32,658 nt of DNA from Candidatus Zhuqueibacterota bacterium (GCA_016927835.1 JAFGMA010000172.1:1-32658); one strand, 5' to 3'; counted from the first letter of the stretch, positions 8,221-17,164 are shown. Program-made: numbers and translations. The notes: generated by a model from the letters alone, not told the origin.

Positions 8221-9216
8221 ATGACAGTTGGATTCACAGAAAATTCAGGATCCGGAATTGTTACAATCAACAATTATCTCAGCCTGGTGCAGAAGTATGG
8301 TATTATCGTCGCTTTCATCGTCGAATGTGTCATCTTCGCTTTATGGAGCGAGTTTTTTCTCACCGTTCCCAATATTATGAATGTGTTGAATCAAGTCGTG
8401 ATTTATGGCATCATCGCCGTGGGTATGACATTTGTGATTATCACCGGTGGTATCGATTTGTCAGTGGGTTCATCGGTGGCTCTCGTGGGTGTGCTTACCG
8501 CCAGCGCAATGAAAATTGGCTTCTTGCCTTCCTGGATAGTGATCCCACTCGGAATTTTAATTGGTCTGGGTATCGGCAGCCTGACAGGAATGATCTCCGG
8601 CTTTTCTATCACGTTTTTCAATATGGCGCCATTCATCATTACGTTAGCCATGATGACGATCTGCCGTGGTGCGGCGTTCCTGACCTCAAATGGTTTTGCC
8701 GTTGGCGATTTACCCGAAGCCTTCAGTTTCCTCGGACGCGGTCGGGTGGGCATCATTCCGGTACCGGTTATCGTGATGCTTCTGGTATTCGCTTTCGGGC
8801 ATCTGCTCTTGGCACACACTCGCTTCGGTCGCTACGTCTACTCCATCGGGGGAAATGAGGAAGCAACGCGGCTTTCCGGAGTGAACACGAAGCGCATTAA
8901 ATTTTTGGTTTATGTCCTTGCCGGCTTTTTAACCTCACTCAGCGGCGTTGTGCTCACCTCTCGATTGGGAGCCGGCGTGCCGAATTCCGGCGAGATGTAT
9001 GAATTGTATGTTATCGCCGCGGTCGTCGTCGGTGGTACAAGCCTGTCCGGCGGCGTTGGCAGTATCATGGGAACCTTTTTCGGTGTGCTGATTATTGGCG
9101 TCCTGTATAATGGCTTGAACCTGGTCAATGTTTCCTCATATTGGCAAATGGTCATTTTGGGTATTGTCATCGTCGGGGCGGTACTGCTGGACCAATTTCT
9201 GAAAAAAGAGAAATGA
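8221..9216 (+). CDS. Sugar ABC transporter permease (RbsC type)
   Basis: The 331-aa inner-membrane subunit of the same CUT2 importer. It has 8-10 hydrophobic segments and the family sequences GGIDLSVGS (about residues 76-84), RFGRYVYSIGGNEEATRLSG (the cytoplasmic loop contacting the ATPase) and VVVGGTSLSGGVGS. Length is normal for RbsC-like proteins. The ATG immediately follows the TAG of the ATPase gene with zero spacing. It should form a homodimer served by the ATPase upstream and the binding protein downstream (9472). Confidence 0.95.
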   Translation: MTVGFTENSGSGIVTINNYLSLVQKYGIIVAFIVECVIFALWSEFFLTVPNIMNVLNQVVIYGIIAVGMTFVIITGGIDLSVGSSVALVGVLTASAMKIGFLPSWIVIPLGILIGLGIGSLTGMISGFSITFFNMAPFIITLAMMTICRGAAFLTSNGFAVGDLPEAFSFLGRGRVGIIPVPVIVMLLVFAFGHLLLAHTRFGRYVYSIGGNEEATRLSGVNTKRIKFLVYVLAGFLTSLSGVVLTSRLGAGVPNSGEMYELYVIAAVVVGGTSLSGGVGSIMGTFFGVLIIGVLYNGLNLVNVSSYWQMVILGIVIVGAVLLDQFLKKEK

Positions 9217-9471
9217 GTGCCACTATATTCTGTGTGCTATCCTTCAGCTACTGGTTCAAAAACTCCTGTTTTGGAATCCAGAAGGAATTGCAAATTATGA
9301 AAATAACCATTAGCTGACTAATTGCATTTTGGGTGAAAATTAACCTTGCATTTTCAATATAAAATGATTAGATTTCAAAACATAGATTATCCCATAAATC
9401 CATATTTGAAAAACTGATATCGTTAAAGAAACGGCTATCTATACAAATTCAATCAACACTGGAGGAAAGGA
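9217..9471. other. Intergenic region between permease and binding-protein genes
   Basis: 255 bases with no ORF of substance. A short hairpin (ATTAG 9309-9313, CTAAT 9318-9322) could slow or process the transcript leaving the permease gene. A direct repeat TTGCATTTT occurs at 9322-9330 and 9346-9354. A candidate promoter is listed separately. A separate promoter or processing site here would let the binding protein be made in excess, as is usual for such importers. Confidence 0.4.
9346..9374 (+). promoter_or_regulatory. Putative promoter of the sugar-binding protein gene
   Basis: TTGCAT (9346-9351), 17 bases, then TAGATT (9369-9374). The leader would be about 90 bases to the ATG at 9472. The -35 hexamer sits inside the second copy of the TTGCATTTT direct repeat, so a regulator bound to the repeats could affect polymerase. 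CATATTTG (9401-9408) is a partial Bacteroidetes-like -7 element but lacks a matching upstream TTG. Confidence 0.35.
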
Positions 9472-10422
9472 ATGAGGACGTTGAAATCGCCGGCAATCAC
9501 TATAATGTTATTACTTATTTTACTCGCGAGTTTTGCGATGGAATGCAGCAAAACCGACAACAAACTTTATAAATGGACCGTTGGCGTTTCGCTGCTCACC
9601 CGAGAGCATCCGTTTTATCGTGATCTGGAAGCCGGGATGCTTGCTGCCGCAGAAAAAGACAGCATCCGATTGGTCATTGATGCCGGTGAATGGGACCTTG
9701 AAAAACACTCAAAACAGGTAGACAACTTTATTGTAAAACAGGTGGATGCAATCATCTTATGCCCATGCGATTCGAAAGGTATAGTGCCGACTATCGAAAA
9801 GGCGAACCAGGCGGGTATCGCGGTATTCACCTCTGATATCAAAGCCATGGGTGGCAAAATCGTTTCACACATCGCCTCCGACAATCTGTTAGGCGGAAAA
9901 TTAGCCGCCGAATATATGCTGACCCTTTTAAAGGGAAAAAGCAAAGTCGCCATTATCAATCAACCGATTACCGAAACCGCCATGAGCCGGGAAAGTGGCT
10001 TCAAAGAAGTGATGGCACAGCACCCCGATATTGAAGTTGTCGCCTGCCTGAACGGAGAGGGTGTCCGGGATAAAGCCATGAAAGTCATGGAAGATATTTT
10101 GCAAAGCCACCAGCAATTGGATGGCGTATTTTGCATCAATGACGAATCTGCGATGGGCGCGCTGGCGGCAATCGAAGCTGCCGGACGGTCTGATGAAATC
10201 ATTCTCATCGGATTTGATGCCGGAGAGGAAGCGCTGAAAGCCATTAAGCGCGGCTCCTCACTAAAAGCCGACGTGGCGCAATACCCGAAGGAAATCGCCA
10301 GACTCACAATTGAAACCATTGTAGACTATTTGAAGGGTAATTCTGTGCCGCCATCAGTTCCGGTTGAAGTGGGTATCGTTGATGCTTCAGTTATTGAAAA
10401 TCAAAAAGCAGCACAAAACTGA
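9472..10422 (+). CDS. Sugar ABC transporter substrate-binding protein (RbsB-like)
   Basis: A 316-aa periplasmic-binding protein of the type I (ribose/galactose) fold, delivering a sugar to the permease encoded upstream. Recognisable parts are the N-terminal strand TVGVSLLTREHPFYRDLEAGM, the ILCPCDSKGIVPTI hinge region, FTSDIKAMGGKIVSHIASDN and the C-terminal half FCINDESAMGALAAIEAAGR through LIGFDAGEEALKAI. A hydrophobic N-terminus leads to Cys25, but the residue before it is Glu, so the lipobox is poor; it may be a lipoprotein or a soluble secreted protein. The start is fixed by GGAGG about 10 bases upstream. The stop TGA is followed two bases later by the next ATG. Confidence 0.92.
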   Translation: MRTLKSPAITIMLLLILLASFAMECSKTDNKLYKWTVGVSLLTREHPFYRDLEAGMLAAAEKDSIRLVIDAGEWDLEKHSKQVDNFIVKQVDAIILCPCDSKGIVPTIEKANQAGIAVFTSDIKAMGGKIVSHIASDNLLGGKLAAEYMLTLLKGKSKVAIINQPITETAMSRESGFKEVMAQHPDIEVVACLNGEGVRDKAMKVMEDILQSHQQLDGVFCINDESAMGALAAIEAAGRSDEIILIGFDAGEEALKAIKRGSSLKADVAQYPKEIARLTIETIVDYLKGNSVPPSVPVEVGIVDASVIENQKAAQN

Positions 10423-10424
10423 TA

Positions 10425-11072
10425 ATGCCGAATTCGAATAAATCGTACATCTTCGTTTTGATCATCTCGCTCGTGATCGTGCTAGGGCTGATTTATGCAT
10501 TCCAAAGCTACGAGCCAAAGGAAAATACATCTTACGATAACGACTTGATTTCCGTAACCGATAAAAGCTATTATAATAAACTTTATCGCTTTCGAATCTC
10601 CGTTCCCACCACCGATTGGACGATAACCTATTATGGCGATATTGATTCACTCAAGCCTGAACAAACTGAATTGGGTATCCTCAATAATATCAATTTAATG
10701 GTTAAATTTGAGCGCACACACCAGGACTCGCTGCTGGCATTCGTTGATGTCGGGATCATTGATTTGATTCAGCCTGAGGTGCCCCATTTGCTGGCAAAGC
10801 AGTGCCTTGACGAAATGAAAAGCACCTACACTGACAGCAATCAAAAACCCGCAATAATTAAAAACGTAACCCAGGTTTCGAGTGGCTCATTGCACGGCGC
10901 TTATTTTGTGGTTGATCTGCCGGGTTCGAATTATCCCTATCCGAGGTGGATTGTGACGTTTGTGATTAAAGATTATTATGCGTATTCAATCATTTGCCAG
11001 GTTTCAAAAGAGGAGTATGCGTTTTTCCGGGAGGATTTTGAAACGATTATCGCCAGCTTCAACTTCATCTGA
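10425..11072 (+). CDS. Membrane-anchored unknown protein coupled to the sugar-binding protein gene
   Basis: I do not recognise the 215-aa product with certainty. Residues 7-25 form a single uncleaved-looking membrane anchor and the rest should face the periplasm. The soluble part, from YRFRISVPTTDWTI to the C-terminal REDFETIIASFNFI, has the alternating pattern of PsbP/DcrB-like small domains, which often sit on membrane-tethered accessory proteins; this is pattern resemblance only. Its ATG lies two bases after the binding-protein stop codon (TGATAATG), so translation is probably coupled. An accessory role in uptake or in holding the binding protein near the permease is possible but unproven. 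Confidence 0.7.
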   Translation: MPNSNKSYIFVLIISLVIVLGLIYAFQSYEPKENTSYDNDLISVTDKSYYNKLYRFRISVPTTDWTITYYGDIDSLKPEQTELGILNNINLMVKFERTHQDSLLAFVDVGIIDLIQPEVPHLLAKQCLDEMKSTYTDSNQKPAIIKNVTQVSSGSLHGAYFVVDLPGSNYPYPRWIVTFVIKDYYAYSIICQVSKEEYAFFREDFETIIASFNFI

Positions 11073-11175
11073 AAACGATGGTGTTGCATTCCGGCATTTA
11101 TACCATACAGATTAATAAAATGATCTTTAAAAATTTGGCGCTATTTGCTCTGAAATGAATAGCCTGCCAGTCCGA

Positions 11176-11189
11176 TATTTTCGAAAATA
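11176..11189. promoter_or_regulatory. Perfect 14-bp palindrome at the ribosome binding site region of the aminotransferase gene
   Basis: TATTTTCGAAAATA is a perfect palindrome ending only two or three bases before the AAAGGA ribosome binding site and 11 bases before the ATG at 11200. It could be an operator for a dimeric repressor or an RNA hairpin that hides the ribosome binding site. No matching regulator gene lies in the window. Confidence 0.35.
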
Positions 11190-11199
11190 AAAGGATAGT

Positions 11200-12513
11200 A
11201 TGATGTCATCTGATTCAAATACCTTGTTCGACCGACGCAGCTTTGTTAAAAGTTTACTCGGTGGCGTTGCCGGCGGAGCCCTGGGATTGGCAGCGCTCAA
11301 CGAAACTCTTGCTGCCAGCGGCGCAACTCCGATGTCACTACCGCCAATGGTTGATCCCGATGAAAAATTCTGGCAAATCGTTCGCCAGCAATTTCTGTTA
11401 ACCACTGAAAAAATTTATATGAATACCGGCGGACTTGGACCATCGCCGCGCGTCGTGGTTGATACGCTTTTTAAAACGACCCTTCAACTGGAAGAGATGG
11501 GCGAACATGAGCATCACCTGGTATATGACGTAAATAAAAAAGCTGCGAAATTACTCGGCGCAGCGCCTGAGGAGATCGCGCTTACCCGAAACACCACGGA
11601 AGGGATGAATATTGTTGCGCGCGGATTGCTCCTTAAAAAGGGCGATGAAGTGCTCATGAGCACGCACGAGCACGTAGGGGGCGCAATACCCTGGTTGGCG
11701 TTGGCGAACGATATTGGCGTAAAAGTGAAACTGTTCGAGCCTGGTATGACGCAAAAGGAAAATCTGGATATTATTAAAAAGCATCTTACGAGAAAAACGC
11801 GCGTGCTCTCAATCAGCCATATCCCCTGCACGGTCGGGCTTGTTTTTCCCGTCAATGAATTAACGCATATTTGCCGCGAAAACAATATATTCTACGTTCT
11901 CGACGGTGCGCACCCCCCTGGCATGATTCCTGTCAATCTACATGAGATCGGCTGCGATTTTTATGCATCCAGCGGACACAAATGGCTGCTTGGTCCGAAA
12001 GGAACCGGCATTCTATACGTGCGGAAGGAAATGTTTGAACAATGGCGCCCGACGTACGTTGGTGCGTACTCAGGGGGAGAATATGATCTGGATAAAACGC
12101 TGTTTACCCACAAGCACGAAGCAAATGCAACCGAATATGGCACGCGCAATACCGCTCTTTCGCTGGCTTTGGGAGCAGCCATCGATTTCATTGACACGAT
12201 TGGGCAGGAACTGATTGCAGAACGCGGCAAAGCCATGGCAAGCTATTTTATGCGAGAAGTCCAAAAAATGCAGGATGATGTGAAGATTCTGACGCCAACC
12301 GAAGATGCTTCCAGAGCATCAATTGTTACCATAAAGCCTAAAAATATATCCTACTCAAAATTGCAGGGAAAAATTACCCAGGAAGGCAATATCAGGCTTC
12401 GGGGCGTGGGCGAGCATCACATCGATGGTATCAGATGCAGCTTTCATGTTTTCAACAATTTTGAAGAGGTTGACAAGCTATTATTTTATATTAGAAAATT
12501 TGCTAAAGCATAA
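11200..12513 (+). CDS. Tat-exported class V aminotransferase-fold PLP enzyme
   Basis: A 437-aa pyridoxal-phosphate enzyme of the cysteine desulfurase / isopenicillin-N epimerase superfamily. Lys261 in SSGHKWLLGPKGTG is the expected Schiff-base lysine and Asp235 in VLDGAHPPG should hold the PLP nitrogen; TRNTTEGMNIVARG (about 129-142) forms the phosphate-binding region. The N-terminus has a twin-arginine signal, DRRSFVK (Arg12-Arg13), then a glycine/alanine-rich hydrophobic stretch ending near Ala-Ala-Ser 38-40, so the folded holoenzyme should be exported. The reaction is unknown; the family includes desulfurases, epimerases and lyases. AAAGGA precedes ATG 11200; ATG 11203 is adjacent and equally possible. 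It converges with the epimerase gene on the other strand. Confidence 0.88.
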   Translation: MMSSDSNTLFDRRSFVKSLLGGVAGGALGLAALNETLAASGATPMSLPPMVDPDEKFWQIVRQQFLLTTEKIYMNTGGLGPSPRVVVDTLFKTTLQLEEMGEHEHHLVYDVNKKAAKLLGAAPEEIALTRNTTEGMNIVARGLLLKKGDEVLMSTHEHVGGAIPWLALANDIGVKVKLFEPGMTQKENLDIIKKHLTRKTRVLSISHIPCTVGLVFPVNELTHICRENNIFYVLDGAHPPGMIPVNLHEIGCDFYASSGHKWLLGPKGTGILYVRKEMFEQWRPTYVGAYSGGEYDLDKTLFTHKHEANATEYGTRNTALSLALGAAIDFIDTIGQELIAERGKAMASYFMREVQKMQDDVKILTPTEDASRASIVTIKPKNISYSKLQGKITQEGNIRLRGVGEHHIDGIRCSFHVFNNFEEVDKLLFYIRKFAKA

Positions 12514-12575
12514 TCCGGGTAAACAGCAAATGAAAAAATGATAGTGCAGAAATTGGAAGGAAGGGCATTTTAAAA

Positions 12576-12595
12576 TTCATGTATCCTGGCATGAA
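12576..12595 (-). terminator. Candidate terminator between convergent genes
   Basis: TTCATG (12576-12581) and CATGAA (12590-12595) form a six-pair hairpin with an eight-base loop. Read on the minus strand it is followed directly by TTTT, so it could end the epimerase transcript 18 bases or more after its stop codon. The stem is short and AT-rich, so efficiency is doubtful. Confidence 0.3.
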
Positions 12596-12612
12596 AAAAG
12601 GGGGCAAACTGC

Positions 12613-13797
12613 TTAAGCGGCTTCAGCTTGCATGTTTGCAAACAACTTGGCACAAATAAATAGTGCCCGGGGAACATGGAAACAGCCCTTCCATTTGCCG
12701 CCCTTCAACGTGTGCGTGACCTCACCATGTCGATTGAGATAGCCGTACCACTCGCCGTATTCAGGATCGGGGAAGTGCGTCCAGGCGTAGTCGTGGATTT
12801 TTTCATACCATTGTTCGAAGACGGATTTTCCGGTCAAGGCGTGTGCCAACGCGAACGCAACCAGCGCCTCCAGATGTACCCACCAGAGCTTCATATCCCA
12901 TTCCAGGGGTTCGGGTGAAAATCCTTTGGCATCCATAAAATAGAAAATCCCGCCATATTTTTCATCCCAGCCGCGTTCGATAGTCCAGAGCATGGCATTG
13001 GTAGCCTTCTGCATCAATTGCAGATCATTGCGAAGGGCTGCAATTTCGAGCACAAACCACATGGCTTCGAGTGCGTGTCCCGGGATGAGCAGGCGTGCCA
13101 GCATGTTATCCGGGTGAGAGCCATCGGGAGCGATAGTTTCGAATACGATCTTCAATTTTTCATCTACAAACTTGCTCATCACCAATTGGAGATTTTCCTC
13201 TATCACGCTATCGAACTCAGGTTGCGGAATCCACTTGGCGATGTCCGAGGTCATCCCCAGCAGGATCATGGGAAATGACATGGTGCTGAGTTGCCGGTTT
13301 TGAATGATGATTTTATTGAACCTGCCTTTCGGATTGTTTTTGCGCTGCTGAATGCGCCAGTACGTATCCAGAGCGATCTTTTTGGCTGTCTCATCGCCGG
13401 TTGCGCCATAATACTCAGCAAAGCCCATGGCGACGAAGCAATCGGAAAAAATATTATATGCGTCAACCAGCGGTTTGCCGGCTTTATCCAGCGCAAAGTA
13501 CCAGTCACCATCAGCATTTCGCCCGTATTTTTTCAGGAAGTTAACACCGATCTCGGCTATTTCCAACCATTCGGGAATTTTTTCACACTGATTGTAAAGC
13601 ATTGAAAACGTCCAGATTTGTCGCCCCTGCAACCACATATATTTATCAGTGTCATAAACAGATCCATCCCTTTCGAGACATGTAAAATAACCCCCGTTTT
13701 CGCGATCAATTGAATACATCTCCCAGAAAGGGATTACATCTTCCAGAAGCGCCTCTCGATATTGGTTTTCTAGGATTTTAATTCTCGCTGGTTTCAT
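12613..13797 (-). CDS. N-acylglucosamine 2-epimerase (AGE / renin-binding-protein family)
   Basis: The 394-aa cytoplasmic enzyme should interconvert N-acetylglucosamine and N-acetylmannosamine. It closely follows the AGE pattern of an alpha6/alpha6 barrel: ENGGYFTCLERDG, KYMWLQGRQIW (about residues 53-63), PGHALEAMWF with one conserved histidine, PLEWDMKLWWVHLEA, and near the end FPDPEYGEWYGYLNR and KGCFHVPRALFIC with the second conserved histidine. These are the segments shared with the mammalian enzyme, making AGE likelier than cellobiose 2-epimerase or mannose isomerase, though substrate choice in this superfamily needs assay. GGAAGGAG eight or nine bases upstream supports the start. It is the last gene of the minus-strand cluster, 199 bases after the GH38 gene. 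Confidence 0.88.
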   Translation of the reverse strand: MKPARIKILENQYREALLEDVIPFWEMYSIDRENGGYFTCLERDGSVYDTDKYMWLQGRQIWTFSMLYNQCEKIPEWLEIAEIGVNFLKKYGRNADGDWYFALDKAGKPLVDAYNIFSDCFVAMGFAEYYGATGDETAKKIALDTYWRIQQRKNNPKGRFNKIIIQNRQLSTMSFPMILLGMTSDIAKWIPQPEFDSVIEENLQLVMSKFVDEKLKIVFETIAPDGSHPDNMLARLLIPGHALEAMWFVLEIAALRNDLQLMQKATNAMLWTIERGWDEKYGGIFYFMDAKGFSPEPLEWDMKLWWVHLEALVAFALAHALTGKSVFEQWYEKIHDYAWTHFPDPEYGEWYGYLNRHGEVTHTLKGGKWKGCFHVPRALFICAKLFANMQAEAA

Positions 13798-13875
13798 AAA
13801 TCTCGCTCCTTCCTAAATATTCGGAAGCTGTTACTGCGCTTGTTTTTCGAAAGCTGAATTCGTACTTGCTACAAA

Positions 13876-13947
13876 TAAGCCACTGATTCCCCCGAATGAA
13901 ATACGGATTGTTCTGCCCGTGTCTCCACGAGATGAATTAGTGGCTTA
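13876..13947. repeat. Long inverted repeat between the GH38 and epimerase genes
   Basis: Arms TAAGCCACTGATTC (13876-13889) and GAATTAGTGGCTTA (13934-13947) pair at 13 of 14 positions around a 44-base centre, which itself holds a small hairpin (CGTG 13918-13921, CACG 13926-13929). On the minus strand it lies about 50 bases after the GH38 stop codon and about 80 before the epimerase start. It may be an attenuator, an RNA stability element or a protein site. Confidence 0.5.
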
Positions 13948-13996
13948 ATTACGTATCAAATTTCGCAACAGCACGGTTCTTCAGGAACGCATTGAC

Positions 13997-16900
13997 CTAG
14001 TTTTTCAAATTCACTTTAACCGTCCGAATCTCGTTCGGTTGAATCCGGAAATCAAAGCTCTGTTTGCCCTGCTCAACCGAACCGACAGTTTCCTCTAATA
14101 AGTTCACTTCGTCGGCGGCAAGCAGGTTTCGATTGAATTTTACCGTGACATCGCCTGTTTTTCCGGCGATTTCATAAATGCGGAGAATCCAATCGCTATT
14201 ACCTTCGGCATTTTTCAGGGCATTTATCACCACATTCTCCGGTTCGATTTGAATGAACGAGAAGACTTTAGGCAGCTTGCCCTTTCTCGCCGGAACGCGC
14301 TGTGCCACAAATGGTTCATTGAATTCAATTCCCCTGCGCACAACCTGTCCGTCCATGAAATCACCGGCGTGGGGATACAAAGCGTATTTATAATCCTGGT
14401 AGCCGCGGTCACACATCGGATCCGGTTCGGTTGGCGAACGCAACAGAGAGAGCCGCATAACATTGCCTTTGATATCGTATCCGTATTTACAATCGTTGAT
14501 CAAGCTGACGCCATAGTCGCCATCCGATAAATCAGCCCAGCGCTGCGCCGAAACCTCGAATCGGGCTTTTTCAAAAGAGGTTTCAAATCCGGTAGATCGC
14601 TCGATACTGCCATAAGGTATTTCGAAACGAGCGGTGGCAGCCTTTACATTCACCGGAAACGCTACCTTCAGTACTTTATGCTCTTCCCACCAGGTGACAT
14701 GATGCCGAACTTCCAGGTACGGCAAACCGTCATAAAGCGAGATGTATTGCGTGAAGATGGAACTGGGGTATTCTTCTACCGGATCGGAATTATGCTTTTG
14801 TGTGCCGAGATATGTATGTGTGACTTTGATGGTTGCCCGAACCGGTCCGGTTTCAACCACCTTGACATCGAGCGCCTTATCCAAATCAATCGGTGGCTTG
14901 GTGAATCGCAGGTTCCAGGCATCGGTTTGATCGTTGGGCAGTAGTTGTAGCAAATTGCCCCTGGATTCTGCCAAAACCTGGCGCTGATTTTTCTTATCAT
15001 AAATTCCTGTGATTAATCCGGATGCGGGATCGACCGCAACCTCTAAAAATCCATTTTTCAATTTATTCTCACCAGCACTGAGATGCTCTGCATTTTCCGC
15101 TGGTGATTTTTCGATCAAGCGGTAAACCTTGTATCCCAGCGAGGGAACTTCCTGCGCCATAAAGAGCAATTCAGCACCGGTGATCGCGCGGTTAATCCAT
15201 TGCACCGGCAGTTCTTTCCCAGTTTCATCTAAAATCGTCCAGTCCTTTTTGGCATCGATGCGATTCATCGAAAGCGTCACCGAACCAGTTCGAATCCATG
15301 ATAGCGGATTAAAAATGATCACCGCTTCTCCCCTGCCCCGCGTATCAATGTTCTGGGCGATGTGGGTCAGGGCGTCGGTGAGCACGTCCTGCGAAAGCTG
15401 CTCGGATTCGGCATATTCCAATTCAGTGTCATGATATACCTCATTGATCGACGAGCCGGGTAGAATATCATGGAACTGGTTGAACAGGAGCGTTCTCCAG
15501 GAATGAAACAGCTCTTTTCGCGGATAGTCGTATCCGAATTGCCCGGCGAGCGTCGCCAGCTTTTCAGTTGTGCAGATTAATCCTTCCCCTTTGCGATTGT
15601 GTTTTTTGGTTTTTGCCTGTGACGTATATGTTCCGCGGTGAAATTCGAGATACAGCTCGCTATCCCACTCCGGAAGCCGCGATTTCTCCTCATCACTAAT
15701 CGAATTGAAAAAGCATTCAGATGTCGTGAGATTAAGCAAAGGATACGCCGGGGCATTTTTAGCTGTTTCCGACCATTCGAGCATGTCTTTTTGGGGACCA
15801 CCGCCATGATCGCCCCGCCCATAAAGCACCAATTCTTTACCAAGATTCAGTTCGCTCCGTTCATCCAGCATGAAATCAACCAGGTGATCGCCGTTCAAAT
15901 CATGCCCATAGCCGCTGCGGGGGATATACGTCATCAAGCGGCTGCCGTCGGGTGCGACCCACCAGAAGAAACGATACGGAAATTTGTTGGTGTCATTCCA
16001 GTTTATTTTATGGGTGACAAATGCCGCAAAGCCACTTCGTGCCAGAATCTGGGGCAAATTCCAGTTGAAACCGAATGAGTCCGGGATCCAGCAAACCTTC
16101 ACATCAACGCCTAATTTTTCTCGGAAGAAGCGCTTGCCATACAGCACCTGCCGCACGAAGGATTCTCCCGAAGGCAGGTTGCAATCCGGCTCGACCCACA
16201 TGCCACCCATCACTTCCCATCGTCCCTCACGCACACGCTGCTTCACTTTCTCAAAAAGCTCAGGCATGTAATCTTCCATCCACTCGTACGCATGCGCCTG
16301 TCCCATACTGTATTTGAAATCGGGGTACTCATCCATCAGGTTTAAAACGGATTCAGTAGTTTTTCGAACCACTTCCACGGTTTCGTGCCAAGCCCACATC
16401 CAGGCTAAATCGATGTGCGCATACCCGGCACAGTGCAATTCAAATTTGCTGCGCATTTCATTTTTCAAATCCCGCAGCGATTCGCCCCGCCGATCAAATT
16501 CAACCAGCAGTTCCGCCTCATCACCTTTCTTGAAGGCATCGGAATGCAAAATATTTTGAGCAGCGTTTTCGATTTCCTTGAGCCAGTAATCAGGATTATC
16601 GCTGAGCTCGATTGCCAGCCGTTTAGCGATCATGAGTCCCCACACCTTGCGTTGCAGTTTGCGCTGAAAATCCACTATACCGCTGAATTCGATGCGAGCA
16701 TCGTAAATTTTACCGTAGCCCGGTCCGTTGATTCCGCGAATGGCGATCACGAACCGATCACCGGCTTTAATTTTTTGTGAAATGACGTATTCGGCGGTTC
16801 CCCAGCGAAATGTACCCAATGAGTCACCATTGACAAACACATCGCCGCCATTATCGATATACAGGTACATCCGCATATCGCGTCCAACCAATGAAAATCC

Positions 16901-17164
16901 GCCGATTTTCTCCGGAATATCGAGAGTTGTGCGAAACCAGATATTCGTTCGTGACATATCCCATTTAAAACCGGGATACGCAATTTTCCAATCCGAATCA
17001 TCGACATCAACTGCTTCCCCGCCAGGTTCACCACCGACTTTATACTTCATCTGCCCAATTCCGCCATACGCCAGCAAGTTGAAAATCTCTATCGGGTCGG
17101 TTTGCGGCGCTGCTGCGAAGATGAAGCCCGGAAGCAGTAAAAAAATAAGAATTCTGTTTATCAT
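13997..17164 (-). CDS. Secreted glycoside hydrolase family 38 alpha-mannosidase
   Basis: A 1055-aa protein with a cleavable signal (residues 1-18, ending near FAAAP). Residues 30-165 resemble a galactose-binding jelly roll (FRTTLDIPEKIGG, YIDNGGDVFVNGDS). The GH38 catalytic domain starts near 240: His250 and Asp252 in GYAHIDLAWMW are zinc ligands, Asp362 in WIPDSFGFNWNLPQI is the expected nucleophile, and FNQFHDILPGSSINEVYHD carries the further conserved His. The rest (about 650-1055) is the beta-sandwich region usual for the family. It should release alpha-linked mannose from glycans in the periplasm or outside. GGAGG five bases before ATG 17164 fixes the start; an in-frame TTG at 17176 is rejected. 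It follows the unknown lipoprotein gene in the same run. Confidence 0.93.
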   Translation of the reverse strand: MINRILIFLLLPGFIFAAAPQTDPIEIFNLLAYGGIGQMKYKVGGEPGGEAVDVDDSDWKIAYPGFKWDMSRTNIWFRTTLDIPEKIGGFSLVGRDMRMYLYIDNGGDVFVNGDSLGTFRWGTAEYVISQKIKAGDRFVIAIRGINGPGYGKIYDARIEFSGIVDFQRKLQRKVWGLMIAKRLAIELSDNPDYWLKEIENAAQNILHSDAFKKGDEAELLVEFDRRGESLRDLKNEMRSKFELHCAGYAHIDLAWMWAWHETVEVVRKTTESVLNLMDEYPDFKYSMGQAHAYEWMEDYMPELFEKVKQRVREGRWEVMGGMWVEPDCNLPSGESFVRQVLYGKRFFREKLGVDVKVCWIPDSFGFNWNLPQILARSGFAAFVTHKINWNDTNKFPYRFFWWVAPDGSRLMTYIPRSGYGHDLNGDHLVDFMLDERSELNLGKELVLYGRGDHGGGPQKDMLEWSETAKNAPAYPLLNLTTSECFFNSISDEEKSRLPEWDSELYLEFHRGTYTSQAKTKKHNRKGEGLICTTEKLATLAGQFGYDYPRKELFHSWRTLLFNQFHDILPGSSINEVYHDTELEYAESEQLSQDVLTDALTHIAQNIDTRGRGEAVIIFNPLSWIRTGSVTLSMNRIDAKKDWTILDETGKELPVQWINRAITGAELLFMAQEVPSLGYKVYRLIEKSPAENAEHLSAGENKLKNGFLEVAVDPASGLITGIYDKKNQRQVLAESRGNLLQLLPNDQTDAWNLRFTKPPIDLDKALDVKVVETGPVRATIKVTHTYLGTQKHNSDPVEEYPSSIFTQYISLYDGLPYLEVRHHVTWWEEHKVLKVAFPVNVKAATARFEIPYGSIERSTGFETSFEKARFEVSAQRWADLSDGDYGVSLINDCKYGYDIKGNVMRLSLLRSPTEPDPMCDRGYQDYKYALYPHAGDFMDGQVVRRGIEFNEPFVAQRVPARKGKLPKVFSFIQIEPENVVINALKNAEGNSDWILRIYEIAGKTGDVTVKFNRNLLAADEVNLLEETVGSVEQGKQSFDFRIQPNEIRTVKVNLKN

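Noticed and set aside
9240..9300. Possible tRNA-like T-loop (GGTTCAAAA)
   Set aside because: No acceptor stem or anticodon arm can be formed around it.
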